A stretch of DNA of 64,000 nucleotides from Sipunculus nudus (taxonomy: Eukaryota > Annelida > Sipuncula > Golfingiida > Sipunculidae). The position numbers were made by a program, and so were the translations under genes. Under the pieces are notes generated by a model. It was not told where the DNA came from, searched no databases, and saw only the letters and a list, made by a program, of their open reading frames with translations. Of this stretch, positions 1 to 11,789 are shown piece after piece. The stretch covers positions 73,005,176 to 73,069,175 of the forward strand of contig CM049316.1 in NCBI GenBank assembly GCA_026874595.1, given 5' to 3'. The first letter of the stretch is position 1. Every line of letters starts with the position of its first letter.

Positions 1-2235
1 TTAGTGTGTGCCACTACAGGTGAGTGTGTGTTAGTGTGTACCACTACAGGTGAGTGTGTGTTAGTGTGTGCCACTACAGGTGAGTGTGTGTTAGTGTGTA
101 CCACTACAGATGAGTGTATGTTAGTGTGTACCACTACAGGTGAGTGTGTGTTAGTGTGAACCACTACAGATGAGTGTTTGTTAGTGTGTACCACTACTGG
201 TGAATGTGTGTTAGTGTGTACCACTAGACAGGAGTGTGTGTTAGTGTGTACCACTAAAGGTGAGTGTTTGTTAGTGTGTACCACTACAGATAAGTGTGTG
301 TTCGTGTACCACTACAGATGAGTGTGTGTTAGTGTGTACCACTACAGGTGAGAGTGTGTTAGCGTGTACCACTACAGGTGAGTGTGTGTGCGCGTATGTC
401 ACTACTGGTGAGTGTGTGTTAGTGTGTACCACTACAGGTGAATGTGTTCGTGTTTACCACTAGAGATGAGTGTTTGTTAGTGTGTACCACCACAGGTGAG
501 TGTGTTTTAGTGTGTGTCACTACAGGTGAATGTGTTAGTGTATACCATCATAGTTGTTAGAGTTTACAACTACAGGTGAGTGTGTATTAGTGTGTACCAC
601 TAGAGATGAGTGTGTGTAAGTATGTACCACTACAGGTGTGTGTGTGTTAGAGTGAACCACTACAGGTGATTGTGTTAGTGTATACAATCACAGTAATTAG
701 TGTGTACCACTACAGGCGAGTGTGTGTAAGGGTGTACCACTACAGATGATTAAGTGTGTGTACCACTACAGGCGAGTGTTAGTTAGGGTGTACCACTACA
801 GATGAGTGTGTAAGTGTGTATCACTTCATGTGAGTGTGTTTAGTGTGTACTACTACAGATGAGTGTGTGTTAATGTGTGCCACTAGAGGTGAGTGTGTGT
901 TAGTAAGTACTATTACAGGTGAGTGTGTTTTAGTGTGTGTCAATACAGGTGAGTGTGTTAGTGTATACAATCACAGTTGTTAGTGTGTACCACTACAGGC
1001 GAGTGTGTGTTAGAGTGTACCACTATAGGTGATTGAATGTGTGTACCACTACAGGTGAGTGTGTGTTAGGGTGTACAACTATAGGTGATTGAGTTTGTAC
1101 CACTACAGATGAGTGTGTGTTAGTGTGTACCACTACAGATGAGTGTTTGTTAGTGTGTTCCACTAGAGATGAGTGTGTGTTAGTGTGGGCCACTACAGGT
1201 GAGTGTGTGTTAGGGTGTACCACTACAGATGAGTGTGTGTTAGTGTGTACCACTACAGGTGAGTGTGTGTTAGTGTGTACCACTACAGGTGAGTGTGTGT
1301 TAGTGTGTACCACTATAGGTGTGTGTTAGAGTGTACCACAAACGGTGAGTGTGTGTTATTGTTTACCATTACAGGTGAGTGTGTGTTATTGTGTACCACT
1401 ACAGGTGAGTGTGTGTTAGTGTGTGTTAGTGTGTACCACTACAGGTGAGTGTGTGTTAGTGTGTACCACTAGAGATGAGTGTGTGTTAGTGTGTACCACT
1501 GCAGAAGAGTGTGAGTTAGTGTGTGCCACTACAGGTGAGTGTGTGTTAGAGTGTACCACTACAGGTGAGTGTGTGTTAGTGTGTACCACTACAGATGAGT
1601 GTATGTTAGTGTGTACCACTATAGGTGAGTGTGTGTTAATGTGTGCCACTAGAGGTGAGTGTGTGTTAGTGAGTACTATTACAGGTGAGTGTGTTTGAGT
1701 GTGTGTCACTACAGGTGAGTGTGTTAGTGTATACAATCACAGTTGTTAGTGTGTACCACTACAGGTGAGTGTGTGTTAGGGTGTACCACTATAGGTGATT
1801 GAGTGTGTGTACCACTACAGATGAGTGTGTGTTAGGGTGTACCATACCATCAGTGTTGTTAATGTTTACCACTACAGGTGAGTGTGTTAGTGTATACCAT
1901 CACAGTTGTTAGTGTGTACCACTACAGGTGAGTGTGTGTTAGGGTGTACCACAACAGGTGAGTGTGTGTTAGTGTGTACCACAACAGGTGAGTGTGTGTT
2001 AGTGTGTACCACTAAAGGTGAGTGTGTGTTAGTGTGTACCACTACAGGTGAGTGTGTGTTAGTGTGTACCACTACAGAAAAGTGTGAGTTAGTGTGTGTT
2101 AGTGTGTACCACTACAGGTGAGTGTGTGTTAGTGTGTACCACTACAGGTGATTGAGTGTGTGTACCACAACAGGTGAGTGTGTGTTAGAGTGTACCACAA
2201 CAGGTGAGTGTGTGTTAGTGTGTACCACTACAGGT

Positions 2236-2486
2236 GATTGAGTATGTGTACCAATACAGGTGAGTGTGTGTTAGTGTGTACCACTACAGGTGAGTGTGTG
2301 TTAGTGTGTACCACTACAGGTGAGTGTGTGGTAGTGCGTACCACTACAGATGAGTGTGTTTTAGTGTGTGTCACTACAGGTGAGTGTTAGTGTATACCAT
2401 CACAGTTGTTAGTGTGTACCACTACAGGTGAGTGTGTGTTAGGGTGTACCACTATAGGTGACTGAGTGTGTGTACCACTACAGGTG
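2236..2486 (+). repeat. Higher-order block copy 1 in the minisatellite
   Basis: This block of about 250 bp, from GATTGAGTATGTGTACC to ACTGAGTGTGTGTACC, recurs at 3502-3752 with an exact offset of 1266 bp. By eye I found no differences between 2241-2460 and 3507-3726, whereas neighbouring 30-bp units differ from each other. The block includes rare variants (GTAGTGCGTACC, CCATCACAGTTGTT), so the match is a recent block duplication and not just shared unit sequence. Confidence 0.85.
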
Positions 2487-3501
2487 AGGGTGTGTTAGGG
2501 TGTACAACTATAGGTGATTGAGTGTCTACAACTACAGATGAGTGTGTTTTATTGTGTGTCACTACAGGTGAGTGTGTTAGTGTATACCATCACAGTTGTT
2601 AGTGTATACCACTACAGGTGAGTGTGTGTTAGGGTGTACCACTAAAGGTGATTGAGTGTGTGTACCACTAGAGATGAGTGTGTTAGTGTGTACCACTACA
2701 GGTGAGTGTGTGTTAGTGTGTACCACTATAGGTGTGTGTTAGAGTGTACCACTATAGGTGTGTGTTAGAGTGTACCACAAACGGTGAGTGTGTGTTATTG
2801 TTTACAACTACAGGTGAGTGTGTGTTATTGTGTACCACTACAGGTGAGTGTGTGTTAGTGTGTACCACTACAGGTGAGTGTGTGTTAGTGTGTACCACTA
2901 CAGATGAGTGTGTGTTAGTGTGTGTTAGTGTGTACCGCTACAGGTGAGTGTGTGTTAGTGTGTACCACTAGAGATGAGTGTGTGTTAGTGTGTTCCACTG
3001 CATAAGAGTGTGAGTTAGTGTGTACCACTGCAGAAGAGTGTGAGTTAGTGTGTGCCACTACAGGTGAGTGTGTGTTAGTGTGTACCACTACAGGTGAGTG
3101 TGTGTTAGTGTGTACCACTACAGGTGAGTGTGTGTTAGTGTGTACCACTAGAGATGAGTGTGTGTTAGTGTGTACCACTACAGGTGAGTGTGTTTTAGTG
3201 TGTGTCACTACAGGTGAGTGTGTTAGTGTATACCATCAAAGTTGTTAGTGTGTACCACTACAGTTGAGTGTGTGTTAGGGTGTACCACTACAGGTGATTG
3301 AGTGTGTGTACCACTACAGGTGAGTGTGTGTTAGAGTGTACCACAAAAGGTGAGTGTGTGTTAATGTGTACCACAACAAGTGAGTGTGTGTTAGTGTGTA
3401 CCACTACAGGTTAGTGTGTGTTAGAGTGTACCACAAAAGGTGAGTGTGTGGTAATGTGTACCACAACAGGTGAGTGTGTGTTAGTGTGTACCACTACAGG
3501 T

Positions 3502-3752
3502 GATTGAGTATGTGTACCAATACAGGTGAGTGTGTGTTAGTGTGTACCACTACAGGTGAGTGTGTGTTAGTGTGTACCACTACAGGTGAGTGTGTGGTAG
3601 TGCGTACCACTACAGATGAGTGTGTTTTAGTGTGTGTCACTACAGGTGAGTGTTAGTGTATACCATCACAGTTGTTAGTGTGTACCACTACAGGTGAGTG
3701 TGTGTTAGGGTGTACCACTATAGGTGACTGAGTGTGTGTACCACTACAGGTG
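3502..3752 (+). repeat. Higher-order block copy 2 in the minisatellite
   Basis: Second copy of the block at 2236-2486, at constant 1266-bp spacing and without visible indels. It shows that the array grows by copying multi-unit segments as well as single units. Confidence 0.85.
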
Positions 3753-4009
3753 AGTGTGTGTTAGAGTGTACCACAAAAGGTGAGTGTGTGTTAGTGTGTA
3801 CCACTACAGGTGAGTGTGTGTTAGTGTGTACCACTACAGGTGAGTGTGTGTTAGTGTGTACCACTACAGATGAGTGTGTGTTAGTGTGTACCACTACAGG
3901 TGCGTGTGTGTTAGTGTGTACCACAACAGGTGAGTGTGTGTTAGTGTGTACCACTACAGAAGAGTGTTAATACTCATCATTTTTAATACGACAATTTATC
4001 AGACTTTCG

Positions 4010-4345
4010 GGAAGTCTGGGTGGTGCCACCAATTGTGCCGACCTTGCCTCATTAAATATGCATTAATTCTTCGATATTTAATATGAGGTGAGAAATTTAA
4101 TATCTTTAATCAAAGTGTAATCAAAATCTATAGGATTCTAGTAAGTCAGCATGGTGCCTTAAAGTGCGGTGGGCTCTGACCTCATTAAATATATGTTGGT
4201 TTTGATTGAAATAGAAATTAGGCGAAAAGAAATTATTGATTCACATTTCTGTTGAGTTTTAGCCAAATCCATCATATTCCTTGTAAGTTAACGCGGCAAC
4301 ACCACAAAGTAGCCTAGTGACCTCTGACCTCATTTAATAATTCAT
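4010..4345 (+). repeat. Decayed tandem repeat, three units of about 130-150 bp
   Basis: Three related segments are anchored on CTCATTAAAT-like motifs at 4048, 4181 and 4329. Each is preceded by a short tract resembling GTGCCxxxxTGTGCCGACCT or CTCTGACCTC, and followed by AT-rich sequence. They are strongly diverged. They lie just outside the minisatellite but are unrelated to its unit. Confidence 0.55.
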
Positions 4346-7015
4346 ACATTTTGCCCATAATCAAATTTTGGTGAGAAAATCTATTGGTTGGTAATCATGG
4401 TGAGTTTCGTGAAAATCCATTAAAGGCCCAGTAGTTTATTGCAGCAACACTAATAGTTAATGAACGGATGGGAAGAGGGTATACCATAACAGATTCCGCA
4501 AGAGACGGGCTTATAAAAAACACATTACTTTATGTATAAACCACATATTTTTCATGAAAGTTTTAAACTAAAATTGTGATAATATTTTTAATAGTCTCTG
4601 ATAACCAGAATTTCCACTCATTCTTTATTTCATTGGTGTTTATTCTCTGATAAATTTGTAATATCAATTAAACATACGGATTGTCTAAATAATGATGCAA
4701 ATACTCATGATGATGGAGCTCTGCAAAACACTAGGAAAATGAAAAATGTCAAAAAGCACATAACATTTGTAATCCCTTTTGGGTCATGTCCAACCTGGAG
4801 GGCTGTAAAATCTATATTTCCAGATTTTGGCCAAGACTACATCACTCAATCAAAAAAGGTTGACGAAAGAAATTTTTCCAGTACAGATGCTCTGTATAAT
4901 CCTAGTCATATGTATAAAAGTAAACGTCAAGATCCACTATAATTTATATGAAACCGTAGTTGGATATGTCCACAGTGGGTCATATGATAAAATTACTCTA
5001 AGAAATATTAAATAATCTAATTAAGCATGGCCTCCCCAATGATACTTTCCATGAGCCCAGGAAACAATTATGACTGCATATACCATATTAATCAATTTGG
5101 TAGTTTTATAATGTGAAGGTCTAAAAAATTAACCACTAAATTTTTTAGGCACTTTCGTTGCCTAAAACCTCCTTTAGCATTGAAGCTTTGACCAGTTTTT
5201 CGCCCTCTGGTTAAAACCTTTCTTCGTGAAAATTGTCATTCCTGTTTCTCAGCAGGCTCGAGACATGCATTCCAGAACCAAACACCACATTTAAGTAACC
5301 TTGTTTTTGTGGTGTATTAGGTGTTATATGAGATTTGGTCCCACAGAATTGGATAGCAAGAGTCTGGAGAGACAGTTGCTATATTTACAGTTATAATATG
5401 CATCATCAATGAACATCAGGAATGTCACGCTAAACCTGAATTCCATGCAAAAATGTCAAAATGTTCTCAATCATGATATCATATGTTTATTATCAAAACA
5501 AGAAAAGAATAAGAAACAATGGCAAATTTAGGACTTCACAATAAAATAAAATGAAGATAAACTGAAGATTTTTAGGGAAGGTCTGCAATCTCCTTATCCT
5601 AAATGACAGACACAATATGAAAAAAATGTGGATCTAACTATATACATAATATAAGTATGCGGTTGTTACAAGAGTTGAAACCAGTGAAAATAGTCGGAGC
5701 AATTGTTTCTATGCAAGGTCTACACTGTAGAAAGTCTAAGCATCAAACCTAGCTGTCAGCTACCTAGATATATCATCATATACTTTGGTTGCCTTGGTGT
5801 TTGCAGTGGTTTCAAATTATTGCAAAAATAAAACCTTCAAGAATTTGATGCCCAATAATCGAAGCCTAGTCAACATTGATATATATAAGAATTGATCATT
5901 TATATAAATGTAAATCTAATCTATGTGTTTGATATTTAAAATTGTATGATAATTTGAACATACATTATTGTGTATAAGTAAATCATAAACTGATGTCTAC
6001 ACTCTCTTTAAGTTATTCAATTTAGAGAACAGACAAATAAATGAACCAGTGCGAAAGAGTGCAAAGTTGAAAAGCACGAAATGCTTGCTGAATTGAAGGC
6101 AACCACAGATTTTGCCAGTCATATCATCTTTTTCATAAGGATGAACATACCTATTGGTATACACATGGTCACAAGTGATACACGGAGTACCTGGGTTGGG
6201 TTCCACTGGAAATGCATATATGCGATAGAAATATCGCATTTGCAGTTGCATTCACATGCAGGGCTACCAGTAAATCAGACTGAGCATTTTCAAATTATTT
6301 TCCTATGCAAATGCTTGTAGTTCAACGTCTTTGTTTTCAAAGAAATGCTTTCTCATTATTTTGATTTGCTAGTCGTGTTATATATATGAATCCTAAATAT
6401 GTTTGTTCTGAAGTGTTCAGTGGCACCCTATGACATCAAACTTCCCCCATAGATACTTTATTTTTTGGCTGCATTGTTTTACAGAGCAAGCAAATATGGT
6501 AAATCTTGACTATACCACAAAGTATACTGTCATCCATATTAAATCAGAGAACTATTATTGCCATACTTGCTTCAATTATAATTACAGTCTACTATGCAGA
6601 ATGCTGGTCAGCTTATTCGAGGGTTAAGAATCTGGTTAAGATCACATCGTCTAAGTTGACACTTGTTGTGTTGTATACAGAACACCATAAACTGACCAAT
6701 GAAGAAATAAACAAAAATACAGATATCACAGACAATTCTGAACGAACAAGAACTCAATATATTACATGACAAATACACACATTTCAAAGAAAGATAAAAT
6801 TGACAAGATTCAAGTAATAAATGATATTAAACATTCCTCATAGTGACTTTCATCAATCCAAGGGCTTATTTTGCATGATAATAACTAAAATGTACATGAG
6901 ACTAAAAAAATTGGAGTATGCAAAGATAGTTTTTTGGTTGTATTTAAGATCAGTAAACGGGATGAGGTTTAGGCCTCGAGAAAGGTCTGAAACATCCTTA
7001 ACCAAAAAACAGTAT
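4346..7015. other. AT-rich intergenic DNA, no gene seen
   Basis: Open frames here are under 90 codons, lack supporting splice signals and do not resemble any protein I know. No element ends or RNA gene were recognised. Confidence 0.6.
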
Positions 7016-7450
7016 GGAAACTGTATTAAAAAAGTAAACAGTTTGCAGTATGAAAACTGTAGAAAAGCAGTATAAAGAAGCTGCAGGAAAGCAGTAGATA
7101 GTACTGTCAGAGAAGTAGGAAAGCAGTAAAGCTGCAGTGGAGAGCATAGATAATGAGCATAAGAGCAGCCGGAAAGTTGTATGAAAAGAGTAAAAAAGCA
7201 GTGTTTCAAATATTTAAATAAGCAGTGTGCTTGCAGCATGGGCATCAAGCAGCAGGTCAGCATTATCAAAACAGCATAAAAGTGCTTCAGATATTTTAAT
7301 TAGATGAGAGGTATGCTTGCAGCATACACAGCAGGATCTGGTCCTTAATGTAGCATGAAGGCTGGATGGAAAAAGTGGCGATATGGAGCATGGAAATATG
7401 GAGATATGAAATATGAAGATATGGAATATGGAAGATGGAAACAGTAGCGA
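7016..7450 (+). repeat. Degenerate purine-rich repeat tract
   Basis: Irregular repetition of AGCAGTA / GAAAGCAGTA-like words from about 7030 to 7260, then ATATGGA / GATATGGAA-like words from about 7375 to 7440. The minus-strand open frame of 138 codons at 6853-7269 is a consequence of this low-complexity strand bias. Confidence 0.6.
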
Positions 7451-8394
7451 TGCAGCGTATTTGGCCTATGCAAATGGTTTGGTTTCAATCTAGTCGCCTG
7501 CTTATTTGCAGTTTTATAATAGTAGAAATAACTGTGTTGTTTTAAAAATATTGCTAAATGTCCTATGTTATATGATTTAAAGCAAATAGGTTTGCTTCAT
7601 GTACTACATTCTTTTATAATATTAACAGAATGCCTGTCAAAGACCCAGTGTGGTGAATTACTGAACAACAAGGTTATAAAACAAAACAAAACATCTTTCA
7701 AATAACATATACAAGAAATGCATGGTCTGATGTAAAATTTCAATACATGGAAATACATATGAAATATAACAAGACATAAAGCATTGTTTGAAAAAGCAAA
7801 AGGTTCATCATGATTTTATACATAATTTAAACCAAATGGGCAAGATGTCATGTATGGTTGGAAATTTGCAATGTTTTTTATATTAACATGTTATTTGTGA
7901 CAACTGTTGAAGTCTGTGCTATGTAGTTCAAACATACTGATGGTAGTAACATTAATAGCCTCTCTTGGTCCTCCCTGTCTTTCATCACATGATTGTATGT
8001 TATAATTAATCGAAACAGTTTTATGAACATGCTCCATCTGCTGAATGTTATTCTTAATTGAGCTCCGTGGTACAGATCTTCATATCTTTACAAGAGCTAA
8101 CAAATCACATTTTCAAAATTTGGCATTGGTGGCTGTTTTCCCTCCTAAATCAGTATAGACAATCACAGCAGGTTAAGACATGAAATTTTAGTGTGAAGCA
8201 AAAGACGAAATTTACACATGTAAGAGAAAACACAAACAGAGGGTAAGCAGTACACTCAAAAAAAGATTGGTTAAATACGTAACGAATTTAATAGGTTAAG
8301 CCAATTTTGTTTGTTTTAACCAAGATATTTTTTATCTTATCCAACACAATGTTAAATTACTTACTAATCCCAGTTAGTTGTTCTGACCATTTTG
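7451..8394. other. AT-rich intergenic DNA, nothing recognised
   Basis: No open frame of note, no recognised repeat and no RNA gene in this stretch. Confidence 0.55.
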
Positions 8395-8395
8395 T

Positions 8396-8480
8396 CGCTC
8401 AGCTGACTATAAATCATCTGAGCTATAGTCGTGGTCCATTGTCCGTGGTCGTCCGTCTGTCCGTCCGTAGATGTGGCACG
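8396..8480 (+). mobile_element. Dispersed hairpin-headed repeat, copy A
   Basis: Begins with CGCTCAGCTGACT, a three-base loop and AATCATCTGAGC, then a GTCCGT-rich tract (GTCCGTCTGTCCGTCCGT). The same arrangement occurs at 14889 in the same orientation. Sequence to about 8640 may belong to this element, but the two copies no longer align clearly there. The hairpin head plus GTCCGT tract suggests a non-autonomous mobile element; the class is not determined. Confidence 0.6.
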
Positions 8481-8639
8481 TTTTAAAACCGTGAGACCTA
8501 GGAATCCAAACTTCGGCATAATGTTAGATGTCCCCAAGATCTCCTTCCAAGCCGAAAACTGCGTCTTTGCGACTTCGTTCTTTGGAGAAATTTAGGAAAA
8601 ACCTCATTTTGTTAATTAAAATCCCATTTTCACACTTCA

Positions 8640-10090
8640 GGACTGCCTCATATCAAAACCACTGATATATTTTCCAGAAATATTTTTCTTTATAGTTCTT
8701 ACGTACATGCCAGAAATCAGGTCTGTATTATATAATTTTAAAAAGTTATGGGCTCTAACATAATGTATTTTGTAAAAAAAATCACGATATTTGATCACTT
8801 AACACAAAACATGTTAAAGCTAAGGACTTTATTCCAGTGATATAACTTTAATCAATCAAAATTAAATTGTTTACCCAAAATTATATTAAAATCTTTGATT
8901 TTTTTTTAAATATTAGCAGAAATAAAAATTTGGTACCTTAATTTTGCCCAACTTTTGCCACGGCAGGTTTTTTTTCCTGTAAGTACTGTGGATTTACTTT
9001 TCACAGCATGTACACATAAGGGTTTAATCTGTTAAAATCTGAAATTTGAAAATAAAAGCTGCAAAATTAGGCTAGTTATTAAATTTTCTGGAGGCTCTTG
9101 TTGTATTCCCTTACATTGTCAAGCAGCCCACTTTGGTCACTGTAGGTCATTCAGTGCAGCTCTCTATGCTCCCCAGGCTATTGTTATATAATCCCATCAC
9201 TAGGGCAAGCCCTCTCTCCATTGAGTTGCGCTTGAACAGGCTGTCTGCAGTTGACAGTCCTGTACTATGAGCTAGATGAATCTTATATTTAGCTTTTTTT
9301 CAGTAACGAGCAGTAACAACAAAGAACCCTCCCCCACCAACCCTTCAATACACAGGGCTAATAAACAAGATGAATCTTATAATTTTAATGTTAAATATTT
9401 TTTTTTTGTTGAGACTTGGACAATTTTGATTTTTTTTCAAGGAAAAAAATGTTCAGGAATTTAATCCTAATATTCAAATGTGATAAAATATTAGGATCTG
9501 ACGTAAGTGCTGGCAAGGGAATAATAACTTCAAGTGTATATTTATTCCTGTTTTTGCAGCTTATCCATTCTTGCAGGAGAATCATGAATATACATGTTTG
9601 CAATAAATCTAAGTTTTTTTATCTTATTAATCTTTTTTCTATTTTACAAATTTAATAAATTTGCAATACCAAAAATATGAAAATACAAGTTATATTATAT
9701 GGTGCACAGTTAATTTTCCTTTGTTTTGCTCTTTCAGATTATGCACACACTTTTTTTATAAATCATTACATTTTAAACTGAATTGAAAGGAAATTAATTT
9801 TTAAGATAAAATCACTAAAAAATAATTAATGATACAACGTTATAAAACCTCTTCTAGATTATTCCTTGCACCTCACTGTATAAAAAAATAGTTTTAAAAG
9901 TTTCCTTTTTAAATCAGATGACACATTTGTCTCGTCCCAAGACGTGTGATTCCGATCCGCTCTGCTCCTCTCTGTCAATCACAGTTGTGGATCCGCAACA
10001 AGTAACACATTGATGAGGGAGAATCAAAAGCATTAAAGTTTCTCAACTTAAATGTAAATTAATATTCATATTCACACGTCAGAAAAGAAC
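8640..10090. other. AT-rich intergenic DNA, no gene seen
   Basis: Homopolymer-rich AT sequence. Short open frames around 9276-9655 overlap on both strands and are dominated by F, N, I and K codons, as expected from composition alone. Confidence 0.55.
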
Positions 10091-10104
10091 GCAAACAGCT
10101 GGGA

Positions 10105-10230
10105 CCAGTTGTACCTGTACCTAGGTACACAATTCTGAGTACCTTTACCCATACCTGGCTGTCATGAGCAGGAAGTACAAGTCTAGAACCTGATCCTGGT
10201 ATAGGGTACTCCAGGTACATGTGTGATAAT
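10105..10230. repeat. Cluster of GTACCTAGGTAC-type palindromes, left
   Basis: Repeated GTACCT / AGGTAC words, including the 12-bp palindrome GTACCTAGGTAC at about 10117 and related ACCTTTACCC and GGTACTCCAGGTAC words. A second cluster with the same palindrome lies at 10913-10995. The two could be the ends of one element of about 0.9 kb. Confidence 0.5.
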
Positions 10231-10912
10231 GGAAATAGACACCAGGCTTGGGTCAATTACATGTACAAAGCTGTCACCCCTGTCAGGACACTTACCTTAC
10301 CAAGGCAGGGGTTATTACCAAGCTATAATCCCTGCAGCCTTTTGAAGTTGAGTGGCCTAGCTGGGCTGGCGTAGTGGACTACAACCAGTCTGTTATCAGG
10401 AAATTTGTGGCAGAACATAAAAGGGCAACCAGCAAAGCTCATAAATATTCATAAGGGTGCTGACATGCCCCATGTAGATACTTGTTGTCAAGTATACACG
10501 GAACACTGGGGAAGATTAAATGAAAATGTGAAGAAAATACAAATTATATCACTGCACTCTCAACATCAGCCAGAAAAGCTAAACTGTCCATTAGAGGACT
10601 GAAAACAATCCCATGATCAGGAACTTCATTTCATTGCTCTTAAAACATACCACAGTGTAGTTTTTCTGCAGTTAACAAGTTTATTATTTCTAGTATAGAC
10701 TTATATCCTTACAATATTTTAGTATATGAAAAAAGGTGTTATATTCTGTATCAATTACTTTCTAAACCATATCAGCGTCCTATATTAATCACTTTTACTT
10801 CAGGCTGTCCTGTATATTTGCAAGGCCTATATATTTCCTTAAGACATAGGGAACAATCATTTAATACTTATAAATTTATACAATTGTCATTTGTTCAAAT
10901 GTCTTAGAAATT

Positions 10913-10995
10913 CACCTTTACCTAGGTACTTTCTAATGTACCTGGACCTGTACCTGAGCATTTCACCTGTACCTAGGTACTGTCGCATGTACCTT
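10913..10995. repeat. Cluster of GTACCTAGGTAC-type palindromes, right
   Basis: Contains TTACCTAGGTAC, TGTACCTGGACCTGTACC and CTGTACCTAGGTACTGTC. It matches the word content of the cluster at 10105-10230. Between the clusters nothing coding was recognised. Confidence 0.5.
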
Positions 10996-11663
10996 TCCCT
11001 GACAACATTGTAACATCCACACTATAAAGCAATACATCACTTTTCGGTACAATTAAATGTGCACTTCAATCATTGTAATCCCTTGTAATACAAAACAAAT
11101 TCCAACATGTGGCAAACTTCTAGAAAAAAAATAATTAAACAGAAAATACAACATTCATCTTAATTATGCATCCTGTCCATGGAGGTGGGGTTGGGGCAGA
11201 GGGGAAACAATAGAATTTGTGAGCTGTACTGTGTGAAGCATAGATGATAAGCCAGTTTTGTCTTCACCACTGACTGCAGCTTATGTACACAATACATAAT
11301 TTATGTATGACAAATTCTTCTAAGACTGAATATTGCTACATTTTATGTTCAGATCCACGGCTCTATATATTGCAAATTTGTAATTATTGATGAAATATTT
11401 AGAAAGCATTAATTAAATATTTAATATTAAAAAAATGTATATATTCTAATGTGATAAAACATAAGGACTCATCGACATGTTTTAAGGTTAGAAAAGGCAA
11501 TATGTGTCACCTGGTCATAAATATTAATATAGTATTATGTCTATATCTTTTACAGTGTTGTTTTAATGCATGTTTTTTTTTTCTTGACTGTAAATACCTT
11601 CTCAATTTATTGACCAATCATTGGTTAATATAATGTATGTATGATATCCTTTTCTTTACATAG

Positions 11664-11789
11664 GATTACTTGAGAATGATCCTTTGTTTCTGGATTGTGG
11701 AATCCCTCCAAATTACACACACAATGTTTTCTCCTGGAACCAAAAATTTACTCAAGAGTGCCATACGTCAGACTGGCACCCATAACAGG
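11664..11789 (+). CDS. NKAPD1: NKAPD1-like protein, first coding exon
   Basis: Exon bounded by an acceptor (TTCTTTACATAG) and a consensus donor (AGG|GTGAGT). The ATG at 11724-11726 starts MFSPGTKNLLKSAIRQTGTH followed by NR. This aligns residue for residue with the conserved N terminus of vertebrate NKAP-domain-containing protein 1 (LGKVLLRNVIRHTDAHNK as I recall it). Sequence from 11664 to 11723 would be 5' UTR, implying an upstream non-coding exon not located. The exon ends in phase 0, matching the next exon at 13040. The family is nuclear and poorly characterised; the basic character of the protein fits a nucleic-acid or spliceosome-associated role, but that is inference. Identity is strengthened by the two further exons. 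Confidence 0.75.

Larger units (their letters stand above)
1..3970. repeat. Minisatellite array, unit about 30 bp
   Basis: About 4 kb of head-to-tail units of roughly 30 bp, close to TTAGTGTGTACCACTACAGG followed by TGAGTGTGTG. It runs from the first base of the window, so the left edge is not seen, and stops abruptly at about 3970. Variants recur: CAGATGAGT instead of CAGGTGAGT, GATTGAG junctions, and a short unit containing ATCACAGTTGTTAG. Because 30 is a multiple of three, both strands stay open for tens of codons (CVLVCTTTGE-like on plus, VVHTNTHSPV-like on minus). These frames are by-products of the repeat and are not called as genes. The array has an internal higher-order structure (separate entries). 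Confidence 0.97.

Noticed and set aside
1-3970. Cys-rich or His/Thr-rich repeat proteins on both strands of the array
   Set aside because: Open frames on both strands follow from a 30-bp unit without stops. There is no start context, splice signal or non-repeat coding flank.
1-3970. CRISPR array
   Set aside because: Units abut directly with no unique spacers, and the rest of the window is animal-like nuclear DNA.
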